Assembly (NCBI RefSeq): GCF_014650115.1
Contig: NZ_BMUI01000003.1
Span: 372,001 to 436,000 of the forward strand
Reading direction: 5' to 3'
Origin: Streptomyces olivaceoviridis
Lineage (GTDB): Bacteria; Actinomycetota; Actinomycetes; Streptomycetales; Streptomycetaceae
DNA length: 64,000 nt
The notes under the pieces were generated by a model. That model did not search any database and was not told where the DNA came from. It saw only the letters and a list, made by a program, of their open reading frames with translations. Position numbers and translations under genes: made by a program. Shown here in pieces: positions 18,208 through 26,723 of this stretch (the stretch's first letter is position 1; each line of letters starts with the position of its first letter).

Positions 18208-18474
18208 ATGGCTAAGTGGACCCCCAAGCACGAGGCGCCGGAGCCCCTGGAGGGGCCCGTGGTCGCCACGATCACCGGCGGCACCCTCGTGTGGTTCGTC
18301 CTCTTCCTGGTCCAGCTCCCCTTCTACGGCTGGTTCGAGGACCACGGGCACCTGTGGTGGCTGTGGACGTGCCTGGCCGGGGGCGGGCTGGGACTGATCG
18401 GAGTCTGGTACGTGCGCAAGCGGGACGCGGCGATCAAGCGGTCGGCGGCTGTGCGGGCGACGCCGGCCGAGTAG
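18208..18474 (+). CDS. DUF2530 membrane protein
   Basis: 88 residues. Short N-terminus AKWTPKHEAPEPLEGP, then two hydrophobic helices (VVATITGGTLVWFVLFLVQL and LWWLWTCLAGGGLGLIGVWY) joined by a Trp/His turn, and a basic C-terminus VRKRDAAIKRS. This matches the DUF2530 pattern found in actinobacteria beside NCS2 permease and MarR genes. Function unknown. Likely leaderless and followed by a terminator. Confidence 0.83.
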   Translation: MAKWTPKHEAPEPLEGPVVATITGGTLVWFVLFLVQLPFYGWFEDHGHLWWLWTCLAGGGLGLIGVWYVRKRDAAIKRSAAVRATPAE

Positions 18475-18486
18475 CCCGGCCGGCCA

Positions 18487-18505
18487 CCGGGGGCTCCGCC
18501 CCCGG
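18487..18505 (+). terminator. Terminator after DUF2530 gene
   Basis: 8-bp GC stem CCGGGGGC/GCCCCCGG with a TCC loop, then GCCCGTTTGG. Short but very stable; the T tract is weak. Confidence 0.55.
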
Positions 18506-18539
18506 GCCCGTTTGGTGGGCGGGCGGGCGAAATCACACG

Positions 18540-18545
18540 TAACGT
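18540..18545 (+). promoter_or_regulatory. -10 box for leaderless P-type ATPase gene
   Basis: TAACGT ends 7 nt before the ATG at 18553; no ribosome site is present. Confidence 0.5.
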
Positions 18546-18552
18546 CGACTGC

Positions 18553-20949
18553 ATGAGCCATATAGACGCGGGCGCCGAACTCGACCCCGTGCATCCCGTG
18601 GCCCTGCCGGGGCGCCCCGCGACCGGGCTGACCGCTGCCGAGGTCGCGGACCGCGTCGGCCGGGGCCTCGTCAACGACATACCGGTGCGCGGCAGCCGGT
18701 CGCTCGGGGAGATCGTCCGGGCCAACGTCTTCACCCGGTTCAACGCGATCATCGGCGTCCTGTGGCTGATCACGCTGTTCGTGGCGCCGATCCAGGACAG
18801 CCTCTTCGGCTTCGTGATCCTCGCCAACACCGGCATCGGCATCGTCCAGGAGTGGCGGGCCAAACAGACCCTGGACTCGCTCGCGGTGATCGGGGAGGCC
18901 CGGCCGACGGTACGGCGGGACGGGGTCGCGACCGAGGTGGCCACCCATGAGATCGTCCTGGACGACCTCATCGAGATCGGTCCGGGCGACAAGATCGTGG
19001 TCGACGGGGTGTGCGCGGAGGCGGACGGGCTGGAGATCGACGAATCGCTGCTCACCGGCGAGGCCGACCCCGTCGTCAAACGTCCCGGCGAGCCGGTGCT
19101 GTCCGGGAGCTTCGTGGTCGCGGGCGGCGGCGCCTTCACCGCAACCAAGGTCGGCCGCGAGGCCTACGCCGCCCAGCTCGCCGAGGAGGCGTCCCGGTTC
19201 ACGCTCGTCCACTCCGAGCTGCGCACCGGCATCTCCACGATCCTGAAGTACGTCACCTGGATGATGGTCCCGGCGGCCGTCGGACTCGTCATCACCCAGC
19301 TCGTCGTCAAGAACGACGACCTGAAGGACTCCGTCGCCCGCACGATCGGCGGGATCGTGCCGATGGTCCCCGAGGGACTGGTGCTGCTCACCTCCGTGGC
19401 CTTCGCGATCGGCGTCATCCGGCTCGGCCGCAAGCAGTGCCTCGTGCAGGAGCTGCCGGCCATCGAGGGTCTGGCCCGTGTCGACACCGTCTGCCTGGAC
19501 AAGACCGGCACGCTCACCGAGGGCGGCATGGACGTCACCGAGCTGCGGACGCTGGACGGCGCGGACGAGACGTACCTGCGCAAGGTGCTCGGCGCGCTCG
19601 GCGAGTCCGACCCCCGCCCCAACGCCTCCCTCCAGGCCATCATCGACGCCTACCCGGACAGCGACGACTGGCGCTGCGTCGAGTCGCTGCCCTTCTCCTC
19701 CGCCCGCAAGTACAGCGGGGCCGCGTTCAGCGAGGGCGACGGCGAGACCAGCACCTGGCTGCTGGGCGCCCCGGACGTGCTCCTCGGCGCCGACGACCCG
19801 GCGCTGGCCGAGACCGAGCGCCTGAACGAGCAGGGCCTGCGCGTGCTGCTGCTGGCCCGCGCGCACCGCGACCTGGACGACGCCGAGCCGGCCCGGGGCG
19901 CCCGCCCCACCGCCCTGGTCGTCCTGGAACAGCGGCTGCGGCCCGACGCCTCCGACACCCTGCGCTACTTCACCGAGCAGGACGTCCGCGCCAAGGTCAT
20001 CTCCGGTGACAACGCGGTCTCGGTCGGGGCGGTCGCCGCGAAGCTGGGCCTGGAGGGCACGGCGGTGGACGCGCGGCGGCTGCCCGCCGAGCGGCCGGAG
20101 ATGGCGAAGGCCCTGGACGCGGGCACCGTCTTCGGGCGGGTGACCCCGCAGCAGAAGCGGGACATGGTGGGCGCGCTCCAGTCGCGCGGGCACACGGTCG
20201 CGATGACCGGGGACGGCGTGAACGACGTGCTGGCCCTGAAGGACGCGGACATCGGGGTCGCCATGGGCTCCGGTTCGGAGGCCACGCGGGCGGTGGCCCA
20301 GATCGTGCTGCTGGACAACAGCTTCGCGACCCTGCCCTCGGTGGTCGCCGAGGGCCGCCGGGTGATCGGCAACATCACGCGCGTGGCGACGCTGTTCCTG
20401 GTGAAGACGGTCTACTCGGTGCTGCTGGCGGTGCTGGTGGTGTGCTGGCAGGTGGAGTACCCGTTCCTGCCCCGGCACCTGACCCTGCTGTCCACGCTCA
20501 CCATCGGCGTCCCGGCCTTCTTCCTGGCCCTCGCCCCGAACAAGGAGCGGGCGAGACCGCACTTCGTGCGCCGGGTGATGCGGTACGCGGTCCCCGGCGG
20601 GGTGCTGGCCGGGGTCGCGACCTTCGCCACGTACCTGCTGGCGCGGCACCACTACACCGGCCCCGGCGCCCTGGGCGCGGAGACGAGCGCGGCCACCCTG
20701 ACCCTGTTCCTGATCTCCATGTGGGTCCTGGCGATCATCGCCCGCCCCTACACCTGGTGGCGGGTGGCCCTGGTGGCCGCGATGGCCGTGGCCTTCCTGT
20801 TCGTCCTCGCGATCCCGGCGCTCCAGGACTTCTTCGCGCTGAAGCTGGTCGGCATGGAGCTGCCGTGGACGGCGGTCGGCGTGGCCGCGGTGGCGGCGGC
20901 CGCCCTGGAGTACCTGTGGAGGTGGGTCGGCCGCCGCTTCCCGGACTGA
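18553..20949 (+). CDS. P-type cation ATPase, CtpE-like
   Basis: 798-residue P-type ATPase. Actuator domain has LLTGEADPV; the phosphorylation site is CLDKTGTLTEGG with Asp316; the hinge has MTGDGVNDVLALKDADIGVAMGSG; helix 4 carries IVPMVPEGLV. No N-terminal heavy-metal CxxC domain, so it is not a copper pump. The short form with PEGL and no further metal motifs matches mycobacterial CtpE, which has been linked to calcium uptake. Membrane-located, about 10 helices. Ion specificity here is inferred. Confidence 0.9.
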   Translation: MSHIDAGAELDPVHPVALPGRPATGLTAAEVADRVGRGLVNDIPVRGSRSLGEIVRANVFTRFNAIIGVLWLITLFVAPIQDSLFGFVILANTGIGIVQEWRAKQTLDSLAVIGEARPTVRRDGVATEVATHEIVLDDLIEIGPGDKIVVDGVCAEADGLEIDESLLTGEADPVVKRPGEPVLSGSFVVAGGGAFTATKVGREAYAAQLAEEASRFTLVHSELRTGISTILKYVTWMMVPAAVGLVITQLVVKNDDLKDSVARTIGGIVPMVPEGLVLLTSVAFAIGVIRLGRKQCLVQELPAIEGLARVDTVCLDKTGTLTEGGMDVTELRTLDGADETYLRKVLGALGESDPRPNASLQAIIDAYPDSDDWRCVESLPFSSARKYSGAAFSEGDGETSTWLLGAPDVLLGADDPALAETERLNEQGLRVLLLARAHRDLDDAEPARGARPTALVVLEQRLRPDASDTLRYFTEQDVRAKVISGDNAVSVGAVAAKLGLEGTAVDARRLPAERPEMAKALDAGTVFGRVTPQQKRDMVGALQSRGHTVAMTGDGVNDVLALKDADIGVAMGSGSEATRAVAQIVLLDNSFATLPSVVAEGRRVIGNITRVATLFLVKTVYSVLLAVLVVCWQVEYPFLPRHLTLLSTLTIGVPAFFLALAPNKERARPHFVRRVMRYAVPGGVLAGVATFATYLLARHHYTGPGALGAETSAATLTLFLISMWVLAIIARPYTWWRVALVAAMAVAFLFVLAIPALQDFFALKLVGMELPWTAVGVAAVAAAALEYLWRWVGRRFPD

Positions 20950-20965
20950 GTCCGGTCGGGTGCCG

Positions 20966-21796
20966 CTACTGCACGTCGACGTAGTCGGACGCGGCGTTGA
21001 CCGCCGGGGTGGTCGAGGTGCCCGCGAAGCTGTAGCGCCAGTAGCCGTCGTAGTTCGCGGTGGTGGTGGTCTTCAGGTTGCCGGACGAGTCCGTGGTGAC
21101 CGTCTTGACGGTGGTCCAGGTGGACGTGCCCGCCTTGAGGAACTGGAGCTTGACCGGCTGGCTGGTGTAGCCGTGGTACAGGTGGTCGTCCCAGTTCGCC
21201 CGGGTCAGCTTGCCCGTCACCGTGAGGGTCTTGCCCTTGGCGACCGGCTCGGGGCCCGCGTTGGCCGTGAGCTTGGAGTAGCGCTGCACCAGGGTGCTGC
21301 CGAGGCCGCTCTTGTCCTTGTAGCCGACCTTGCTCAGGTCGGGGTTGTTCTGGTCCTGGCCGTTGAAGGCGACGGCCTCGGCGGCCACGCCCCAGGAACC
21401 GGCCCAGGCGCTCTTCAGGTCCCCGTCGGCCGGGTAGATGTCGACGGTGCCCTTGCAGGTGGCCGTCGTCGTCGTGACGGGCGTGCAGGTCGCCGGGTTG
21501 TCGCCGTACAGCTCGGCGGTCGAGGTGTCGTACGAGCCCTTGTAGAGGAAGGCGTCGGAGTAGAAGTCCTTCGCCCCGATGTTCACGTCCGAACCGTGCG
21601 TCAGCGTGTACGAGTAGGTGGCACTGACCTCGTTGGTGGTGCCCACCTTGATCGCCTTGGCGATGGTGACGTTCGAGAAGCTGACGTTCAGCGTGTACGG
21701 CGTGCCGGAGTCACCGGTGGCGTGTGCGGCCGGGACGGCGAAGGCGGAGAGGGCCAGGGCGCCGGAGACGGCGGCCACGGTGGCACGTATGCGCAT
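20966..21796 (-). CDS. Secreted protein with conserved C-terminal Ig-like domain (paralogue A)
   Basis: 276 residues. Signal peptide MRIRATVAAVSGALALSAFA, cleavage after AHA. The N-terminal half is unique, with two Cys (ATCTPV and ATCKGT) that could form a disulfide. The C-terminal half (from about residue 170) carries LTANAGPEPVAKGKTLTVTG, LTRANW, VKLQFLKAG, GNLKTTTTA, DGYWRYSFAG and DYVDVQ at the end, shared with the next gene. The pattern suggests a beta-sandwich of the kind used in adhesion or matrix binding. RBS AGGGGAA upstream of ATG 21796. Role unknown. Confidence 0.85.
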   Translation of the reverse strand: MRIRATVAAVSGALALSAFAVPAAHATGDSGTPYTLNVSFSNVTIAKAIKVGTTNEVSATYSYTLTHGSDVNIGAKDFYSDAFLYKGSYDTSTAELYGDNPATCTPVTTTTATCKGTVDIYPADGDLKSAWAGSWGVAAEAVAFNGQDQNNPDLSKVGYKDKSGLGSTLVQRYSKLTANAGPEPVAKGKTLTVTGKLTRANWDDHLYHGYTSQPVKLQFLKAGTSTWTTVKTVTTDSSGNLKTTTTANYDGYWRYSFAGTSTTPAVNAASDYVDVQ

Positions 21797-21950
21797 GTGC
21801 GTTCCCCTGGAGGGAGAAGTGATCGTGGAGTCGGTCGACTCACGCGATCAGATCGGCGAAGCAGGGGGCGGGTTGTACGGCAAGACCTCTTTCCGGCCAG
21901 ATTTGGACCGGGGATTACCAGCACATGACACAACTGAGAAGGAACGTTCC

Positions 21951-21982
21951 GCCCCGGGAGCGACGGCAGGCACTCCCGGGGC
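21951..21982 (-). terminator. Terminator after secreted paralogue B
   Basis: 10-bp perfect inverted repeat GCCCCGGGAG/CTCCCGGGGC with a 12-nt loop, placed 15 nt beyond the stop of the 252-residue gene, so each secreted paralogue is probably its own unit. Confidence 0.65.
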
Positions 21983-21996
21983 CGGACGCGTGCCGC

Positions 21997-22755
21997 TTAC
22001 TGCACGTCGACGAAGTCACCCGTGGCGTTGACCGCCGAGGTGGTCGAGCCGCCCGCGAAGGAGAAGCGGAAGTAGCCGTCGACCGTGGCGGTGGTCGTCG
22101 TCTTCAGGTTGCCCTTGGTGTCCGCCTTGATGGTCTTCAGCGTGGTGTAGGTGCTGGAGCTCTTCTTGCGGAACTGGAGCTTCACGGACTGCGAGCCGTA
22201 GCCGCCGTACTTCAGCGACTCCCAGTTGGCGCGGGTGAGGGCACCCGTCACGGTGACGGTCCTGCCCTTCTTCACCGGCTCCGGGGAGGCGTTGGCGGTG
22301 AGCCTGGCGGCGCGCTGGAAGGAGAAGGAGCCGGCCTTCTGCTTCCAGACGAAGTCGCCGTCCTCGGCGTCGACCCAGGCGTCCACGTACCAGGTGCCGG
22401 CGCTCTTGTTGGTGAGGTAGTCCGTCTTCGGGTCGATCTTCACCGAGGCGGTGCAGGTGGCGGTGGTGGCGTTGACCTTGGTGCAGGTGGGCTTGCCCGT
22501 GCCCGCGTACCCGTTGTCGGGGCCGTAGAGGGTGAACTCGTCGGCGCCCTTGATGCCGGAGTTGTCCGTGGCGGTGACGCTGACCTTGACGGTCACCGCG
22601 CTGGAGATGCCGACCTGCACCTTGTTGTCACCGTCGACCACCACCTTGGTGATCTTCGTGTCGCCGTAGCCGCCGTCGGCCTGGGCGGCCGGGACGGCGA
22701 GGGCGGACAGGGCCAGGGCGCCGCCGACAACGGCGACAGAGGCACGGATGCGCAT
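21997..22755 (-). CDS. Secreted protein with conserved C-terminal Ig-like domain (paralogue B)
   Basis: 252 residues, signal peptide MRIRASVAVVGGALALSALA with cleavage after AQA. N-terminal part (KITKVVVDGDNKVQVGISS) differs from paralogue A but also has a Cys pair (PTCTKV, ATCTAS). C-terminal half matches paralogue A closely: LTANASPEPVKKGRTVTVTG, LTRANW, VKLQFRKKS, GNLKTTTTA, DGYFRFSFAG and FVDVQ. An internal duplication of the gene is the simplest origin. Secreted; no catalytic motif seen. Confidence 0.87.
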   Translation of the reverse strand: MRIRASVAVVGGALALSALAVPAAQADGGYGDTKITKVVVDGDNKVQVGISSAVTVKVSVTATDNSGIKGADEFTLYGPDNGYAGTGKPTCTKVNATTATCTASVKIDPKTDYLTNKSAGTWYVDAWVDAEDGDFVWKQKAGSFSFQRAARLTANASPEPVKKGRTVTVTGALTRANWESLKYGGYGSQSVKLQFRKKSSSTYTTLKTIKADTKGNLKTTTTATVDGYFRFSFAGGSTTSAVNATGDFVDVQ

Positions 22756-22896
22756 GTGTGGTCCCCACGTTGAGATCTGGGGAGTCGGGTGACTCCGCAG
22801 ATGTGACGCGGGGACGGAGTGAAAGGTTGTACGAGTCGTGAAAATTTTGTGCGGGCGTGTTTCAGTGGGTGCCGGCCCCCGCGGAACGGGCCCGGG

Positions 22897-25800
22897 TCAG
22901 TCGAACCACCGGTCCCGCGCCAGCTCTTCCGTCCGGGACGGGTCCTCCAGCAGCGCGGCCACCTCGAACCGCCGGGGCCACTGCCCCGCCGCCCAGGCCA
23001 GCCCCGCCGCGACCCCCTCCAGGGTGGCCGCGTGCGGCACGCCGTCGTCGGTGAGCCGCCAGTCGATCTCCACGCCGTCCACGACGAGTTCCTCGTGCTC
23101 GACGTAGGTGTCCGGCGTACGCGGCCCGAGCAGCACCCGCACCGGGTCCGGTACGTCGTGCTCGGTCCCCTCGGAGTGCACCTCACCGGTGACGGACTCG
23201 CTCAGCCGCCGCACCTGGAACAGCTCGGCCAGCTCGGCGGCCCGCGCCGGCCGGACCGGCAGCAGCGGCACACCCGAGGTGAACGGCAGCAGGTCCGGTG
23301 AGTCGACCACGACGGCCGACCCGGCGTCCACGACCTCCACGCGTCCGTCGACCACGGCCCGCAGCTCGTCCGGCAGGGTCACCTGCTCGGGATCCAGCTC
23401 CGCCAACGCGCTGTACAGCCCGTGCAGTTGGGCGGGCGTGACGGGCCGCTCCGGGTCGGCGAGGCGGTCCAGCAGTTCGGCGGCGCCGCCGGGCTCGTCC
23501 AGCAGCGCGCCGACCGAGGTGCGCACGCCGAGCGCCCGCAGCACCTGCTCGTCCCCGAACCCGGTGGCGTCGGCCTCGTCGTACAGCCCGCGCAGCAGCG
23601 GGTCCCCGCCGGCCGCGAGCAGCCCGGCCGGGCGCCGCCCGTCGAGCACCGGGTGCCCGCGCAGCCACCACGCGGTGTACGGCCGTACGACCTCATGGGT
23701 GCCGTCGGGCAGCAGGACGCGCACGGGCTGGATGAGGGCGTCCCGCAGCGGCGGCCGGGCCAGCAGGGCGAGCGCCTCGGGCCAGTGGTCGTCGTCCACC
23801 AGGTCCAGGTCGCGGACGGCGACGAGTTCGGTGGCGACCGGCGGCACCGGGCTGTCCGGGAACCGGTCGAGGATGTCCTCGCACCACACGTCCACGGCGT
23901 CCAGCAGTCCGGCGTCGTCGGGCTCGGCGTAGTCGCCCTCGCGGGGCTCCAGCTCGTCGGGGTCCAGGACGACGTCCGTGGCCCGGACGAGCGCGAAGCC
24001 GGCGAGCACCCCGCACGCGGCGAGCGGCTGCTCACCCCACCTCTCCGCCAGGTCGGCGTCCACGGCGGCCAGTTCACCCTCCCGGATGACCCGGGCGAAG
24101 GGGCTGCCGGGGAACACCAGCTCACCGGCGGGCGCGAGTTCCCCGTCCTCGTCGGGCAGCGCGAGGGCGCCCAGCCAGGGCTCGTCCCCCGGTTCGAGTC
24201 CCGCGTCCCGCACCAGTGCGAGCACCGTGTCGGCCAGTTCCTCGGCGTCCGGCGCGTCCTCCTCCCAGCCGAGGGCGCCGTCGTCCTCCAGCGAGCCCGC
24301 CACGGCGGCCCGCACCTGAGGCGTGGTCAGCACCGCGCGCGGGGTCGCGGGCAGCGCGCCGAGCTTCTCCAGCAGCGGGTGCGCGGCGTCCGCGTGCGCC
24401 ACCTTCAGTCCGAGCCGCCCGAGCACGTCCGGGTCGATCCGGGCGGCGTCCGGCGCGGGCAGCAGCACCTGCCGGGGCCCGATCGTGGTTCGCCCTCCCC
24501 CAGAGCCGAAAGCCTGGGAGGTGCCCCCAGCCAAAGGCACCGGCAGCCCGGACAGCCGCTCGGGGTCGACCCCGGCGAGGCTGTCGTACAGCCGCCACCA
24601 CCACCGCGGTTCCTTCTCCAGTCCGGCGAGCCGGTCGACGGCGTCGGCGAGCGGCAGCCGGGCCACCCCGAGGGTGCGCAGCTCGGCGCGCCGCTCCAGC
24701 CCCGCCGGGAGCAGGGTGGGCAGCACCTCGGCGAGCACCCGCACGGTGTCGGCGCCGGCACCCTCCACGATCTCGGCGTCGCGGGGCCGCAGCGCCTCCG
24801 GCAGTTCGTCGTCGCCCTTCGCCTCGACGGCCGGGGGCAGGAAGGCGGTGCGCGGCAGCCGCTCCAGCACGGCCTGGCGCAGGGCCCCGTCCAGCGCGCC
24901 CTTGCCGAGCGGCCCCGGCACGAGGTCGATGATCCCGGCCAGCACCGGCCGCCAGGAGGCGAGCAGTCCGGCGTACGCGTCGGCGGCGCGCTCCACCAGG
25001 AAGTCGGTGAGCGGGCCGGGAGCCGCGTGCCGGCGGGTGGTGTCCAGCGGGAAGGAGGCGATGAGCAGGGCGGGCACGCCGAGGGGCTCGTCGCTCGGCG
25101 TCGGCGCGTGCACGACGGGGCTCGTACGGGGCCGGGCCGGGGCGCCGTAGGCGTCGACGGGCACGGCCCAGGTCACCGACCAGTGCGGACGCAGCCGTTC
25201 CTCGACCGGCCGGTCGGCGAGGAGCTCGGGCGTGAGCGCCCCGTTCGCCGAGGCCGTACGCCAGTTGGTGATGCCGTCCCGGGAGTCCTCCACGATGGTG
25301 AAGGGGCCGTCGGTACGCCGGCTGAGCGTGCGGGGAGCTTCGTCGCCGACCTCCACGACGACTTCCGCCAGCCCCGGCAGGGCGAGGAGCAGGGCGTCGT
25401 CGACGCCGTCGAGCAGCCGCTCGGCGAGGTCGGCGGCGGCGGCGTCCCGCAGCGGCAGGATGACGGCGGTGTCGTACGGCTCGGGAGCGGTGCCCTCGGC
25501 GGCGAAGGGCAGCCGGAGCAGGGGCACGTGCCCGTCCCGCCGCCGCACCTCGTCCCCGAGCCCGGGGCTGTGCCGGGCGGTGTCGGCGGCCAGCTCCCTG
25601 GCCTCGGCGAGGGACCAGCGCACACCCCCGTGCCGCCCCACGATCGCCGGTTCGTCGGTGACGGCGAGCACGGCGGCGAACCCGACCCCGAACCGGCCGA
25701 CGGCACCGGGCGTGGCCTCGGCGTCCCGCTTCGCGGAGGCCCGCAGCGTGGACAGCGACTCGACACCGGCCGCGTCCAGCGGGGCCCCGGTGTTCGCGGC

Positions 25801-26055
25801 CACGAGCACGCCGTCGCGGAGGGTGAGCCGCAACCGCCCCGGCACCTGCGCCCGCGCGGCGGCGTCGGCGGCGTTCTGGGCCAGCTCGACGACGAGCCGG
25901 TCCCGGTACCCCCCGAGGACCAGATCCTCCTCGGCGTTGGCGTCCTCCCGGAACCGGGCGGGGCTGGTCGCCCAGGCGTCGAGGACACCGCGACGCAGAC
26001 GGGCGGTGCCGAAGGGGTCGGCGCCCTCGGCCGCCGGCCGCACGAACTTGCTCAC
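22897..26055 (-). CDS. Sacsin-like GHKL ATPase protein, large
   Basis: 1052 residues. The N-terminal ~220 residues form an Hsp90/sacsin-type ATP-binding fold: VVELAQNAADA (N box with Glu/Asn), VAANTGAPLD (G1 region) and GRFGVGFAAVLAVTDEP (G2/lid). The rest is a long acidic, Leu/Pro-rich region with no recognised domain, as in other sacsin-N proteins. It probably acts as a chaperone- or scaffold-like ATPase in the cytoplasm. An in-frame dispersed repeat falls near residue 515. ATG at 26055. No obvious operon partner. Confidence 0.85.
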   Translation of the reverse strand: MSKFVRPAAEGADPFGTARLRRGVLDAWATSPARFREDANAEEDLVLGGYRDRLVVELAQNAADAAARAQVPGRLRLTLRDGVLVAANTGAPLDAAGVESLSTLRASAKRDAEATPGAVGRFGVGFAAVLAVTDEPAIVGRHGGVRWSLAEARELAADTARHSPGLGDEVRRRDGHVPLLRLPFAAEGTAPEPYDTAVILPLRDAAAADLAERLLDGVDDALLLALPGLAEVVVEVGDEAPRTLSRRTDGPFTIVEDSRDGITNWRTASANGALTPELLADRPVEERLRPHWSVTWAVPVDAYGAPARPRTSPVVHAPTPSDEPLGVPALLIASFPLDTTRRHAAPGPLTDFLVERAADAYAGLLASWRPVLAGIIDLVPGPLGKGALDGALRQAVLERLPRTAFLPPAVEAKGDDELPEALRPRDAEIVEGAGADTVRVLAEVLPTLLPAGLERRAELRTLGVARLPLADAVDRLAGLEKEPRWWWRLYDSLAGVDPERLSGLPVPLAGGTSQAFGSGGGRTTIGPRQVLLPAPDAARIDPDVLGRLGLKVAHADAAHPLLEKLGALPATPRAVLTTPQVRAAVAGSLEDDGALGWEEDAPDAEELADTVLALVRDAGLEPGDEPWLGALALPDEDGELAPAGELVFPGSPFARVIREGELAAVDADLAERWGEQPLAACGVLAGFALVRATDVVLDPDELEPREGDYAEPDDAGLLDAVDVWCEDILDRFPDSPVPPVATELVAVRDLDLVDDDHWPEALALLARPPLRDALIQPVRVLLPDGTHEVVRPYTAWWLRGHPVLDGRRPAGLLAAGGDPLLRGLYDEADATGFGDEQVLRALGVRTSVGALLDEPGGAAELLDRLADPERPVTPAQLHGLYSALAELDPEQVTLPDELRAVVDGRVEVVDAGSAVVVDSPDLLPFTSGVPLLPVRPARAAELAELFQVRRLSESVTGEVHSEGTEHDVPDPVRVLLGPRTPDTYVEHEELVVDGVEIDWRLTDDGVPHAATLEGVAAGLAWAAGQWPRRFEVAALLEDPSRTEELARDRWFD
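24495..24531. repeat. Dispersed palindromic repeat inside the sacsin-like gene
   Basis: CTCCCCCAG then CTGGGAGGTGCCCCCAGC. The GGTGCCCCCAGC core with CTGGGAG arms recurs as an intergenic hairpin across streptomycete genomes (from memory); a related sequence forms the terminator at 60483. Here it is read in frame, giving a Gly/Ser-rich insert (AGGTSQAFGSGGGR) in the protein. Confidence 0.6.
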
Positions 26056-26152
26056 GTTGACTCTCCTCTACGACGTGAGGACGAAGGTACAGCGCGGAGC
26101 CGGGAGGCCATCAACGCGGACGGTGGGGGTAGTCGGTGGGAACCCATCCATT

Positions 26153-26166
26153 GGCACGGTAGTGCC
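26153..26166 (+). promoter_or_regulatory. Inverted repeat upstream of hemerythrin gene
   Basis: GGCAC-GGTA-GTGCC, followed by GTACGTAC, 27 nt before the ATG at 26193. It could be a small operator or hairpin in the leader. No regulator is known. Confidence 0.35.
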
Positions 26167-26192
26167 GTACGTACGAAGGTGGTGCCCGTTCC

Positions 26193-26687
26193 ATGGCCGA
26201 AACCCGGGATGTCGTCGAGCTGATCCTCCAGGACCACCGGCGCATGGAGGACCTGTTCCGCCTCATGCGCAGCGTGGAGGCCGACCGTGCGTCCGCGCTG
26301 GAGGAGTTCGCGGACCTGCTGATCGCGCACGCGCTGGCCGAGGAGGCCGAGGTCTACCCCGCCCTGAAGCGGTACAGGAACATCGACGACGAAGAGGTCG
26401 AGCACGGCGAGCACGAGCACGACGAGGGCAACGAGGCCCTGCTGGCCCTCCTGGAGGTCGACGAGGTCGGCTCCGAGGAGTGGGACGAGAAGCTGGAGGC
26501 GCTGGTGGAGGCCGTCACCCACCACGCCGACGAGGAGGAGCGCACGATCCTCAACGGGGCGCGCGAGAACGTGGCGGCGGAGCGGCGCGCGGAGCTGGGC
26601 GCGGCGTTCCTCGAAGAGCGTGAGCGCCGGCTGAAGGCCGGATGCGGCTCGGTCGACAACGTGCGCCGCCTCGTGAAGTCGTCCTGA
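26193..26687 (+). CDS. Hemerythrin-like HHE-domain protein
   Basis: 164 residues, four-helix bundle. Metal ligands expected from the motif spacing are in QDHRRMEDLF, IAHALAEEAEVYPAL, EHGEHEHDEGNEAL and THHADEEERTIL (His/Glu pairs). It likely carries a di-iron site that binds oxygen or nitric oxide, in the cytoplasm. ATG at 26193, with GTGCCCGTTCC before it and no good ribosome site. Convergent with the BrkB gene; a hairpin lies between the two. Confidence 0.88.
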   Translation: MAETRDVVELILQDHRRMEDLFRLMRSVEADRASALEEFADLLIAHALAEEAEVYPALKRYRNIDDEEVEHGEHEHDEGNEALLALLEVDEVGSEEWDEKLEALVEAVTHHADEEERTILNGARENVAAERRAELGAAFLEERERRLKAGCGSVDNVRRLVKSS

Positions 26688-26696
26688 CCCCGCCTC

Positions 26697-26723
26697 GGGG
26701 CCGGGGCTCAGGGACCCGGCCCC
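26697..26723. terminator. Hairpin between hemerythrin and BrkB genes
   Basis: GGGGCCGGG (26697-26705) and CCCGGCCCC (26715-26723), 9-bp stem, 9-nt loop. It covers the 3' end of the BrkB gene and lies 10 nt beyond the hemerythrin stop. Convergent use is likely. Confidence 0.5.
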
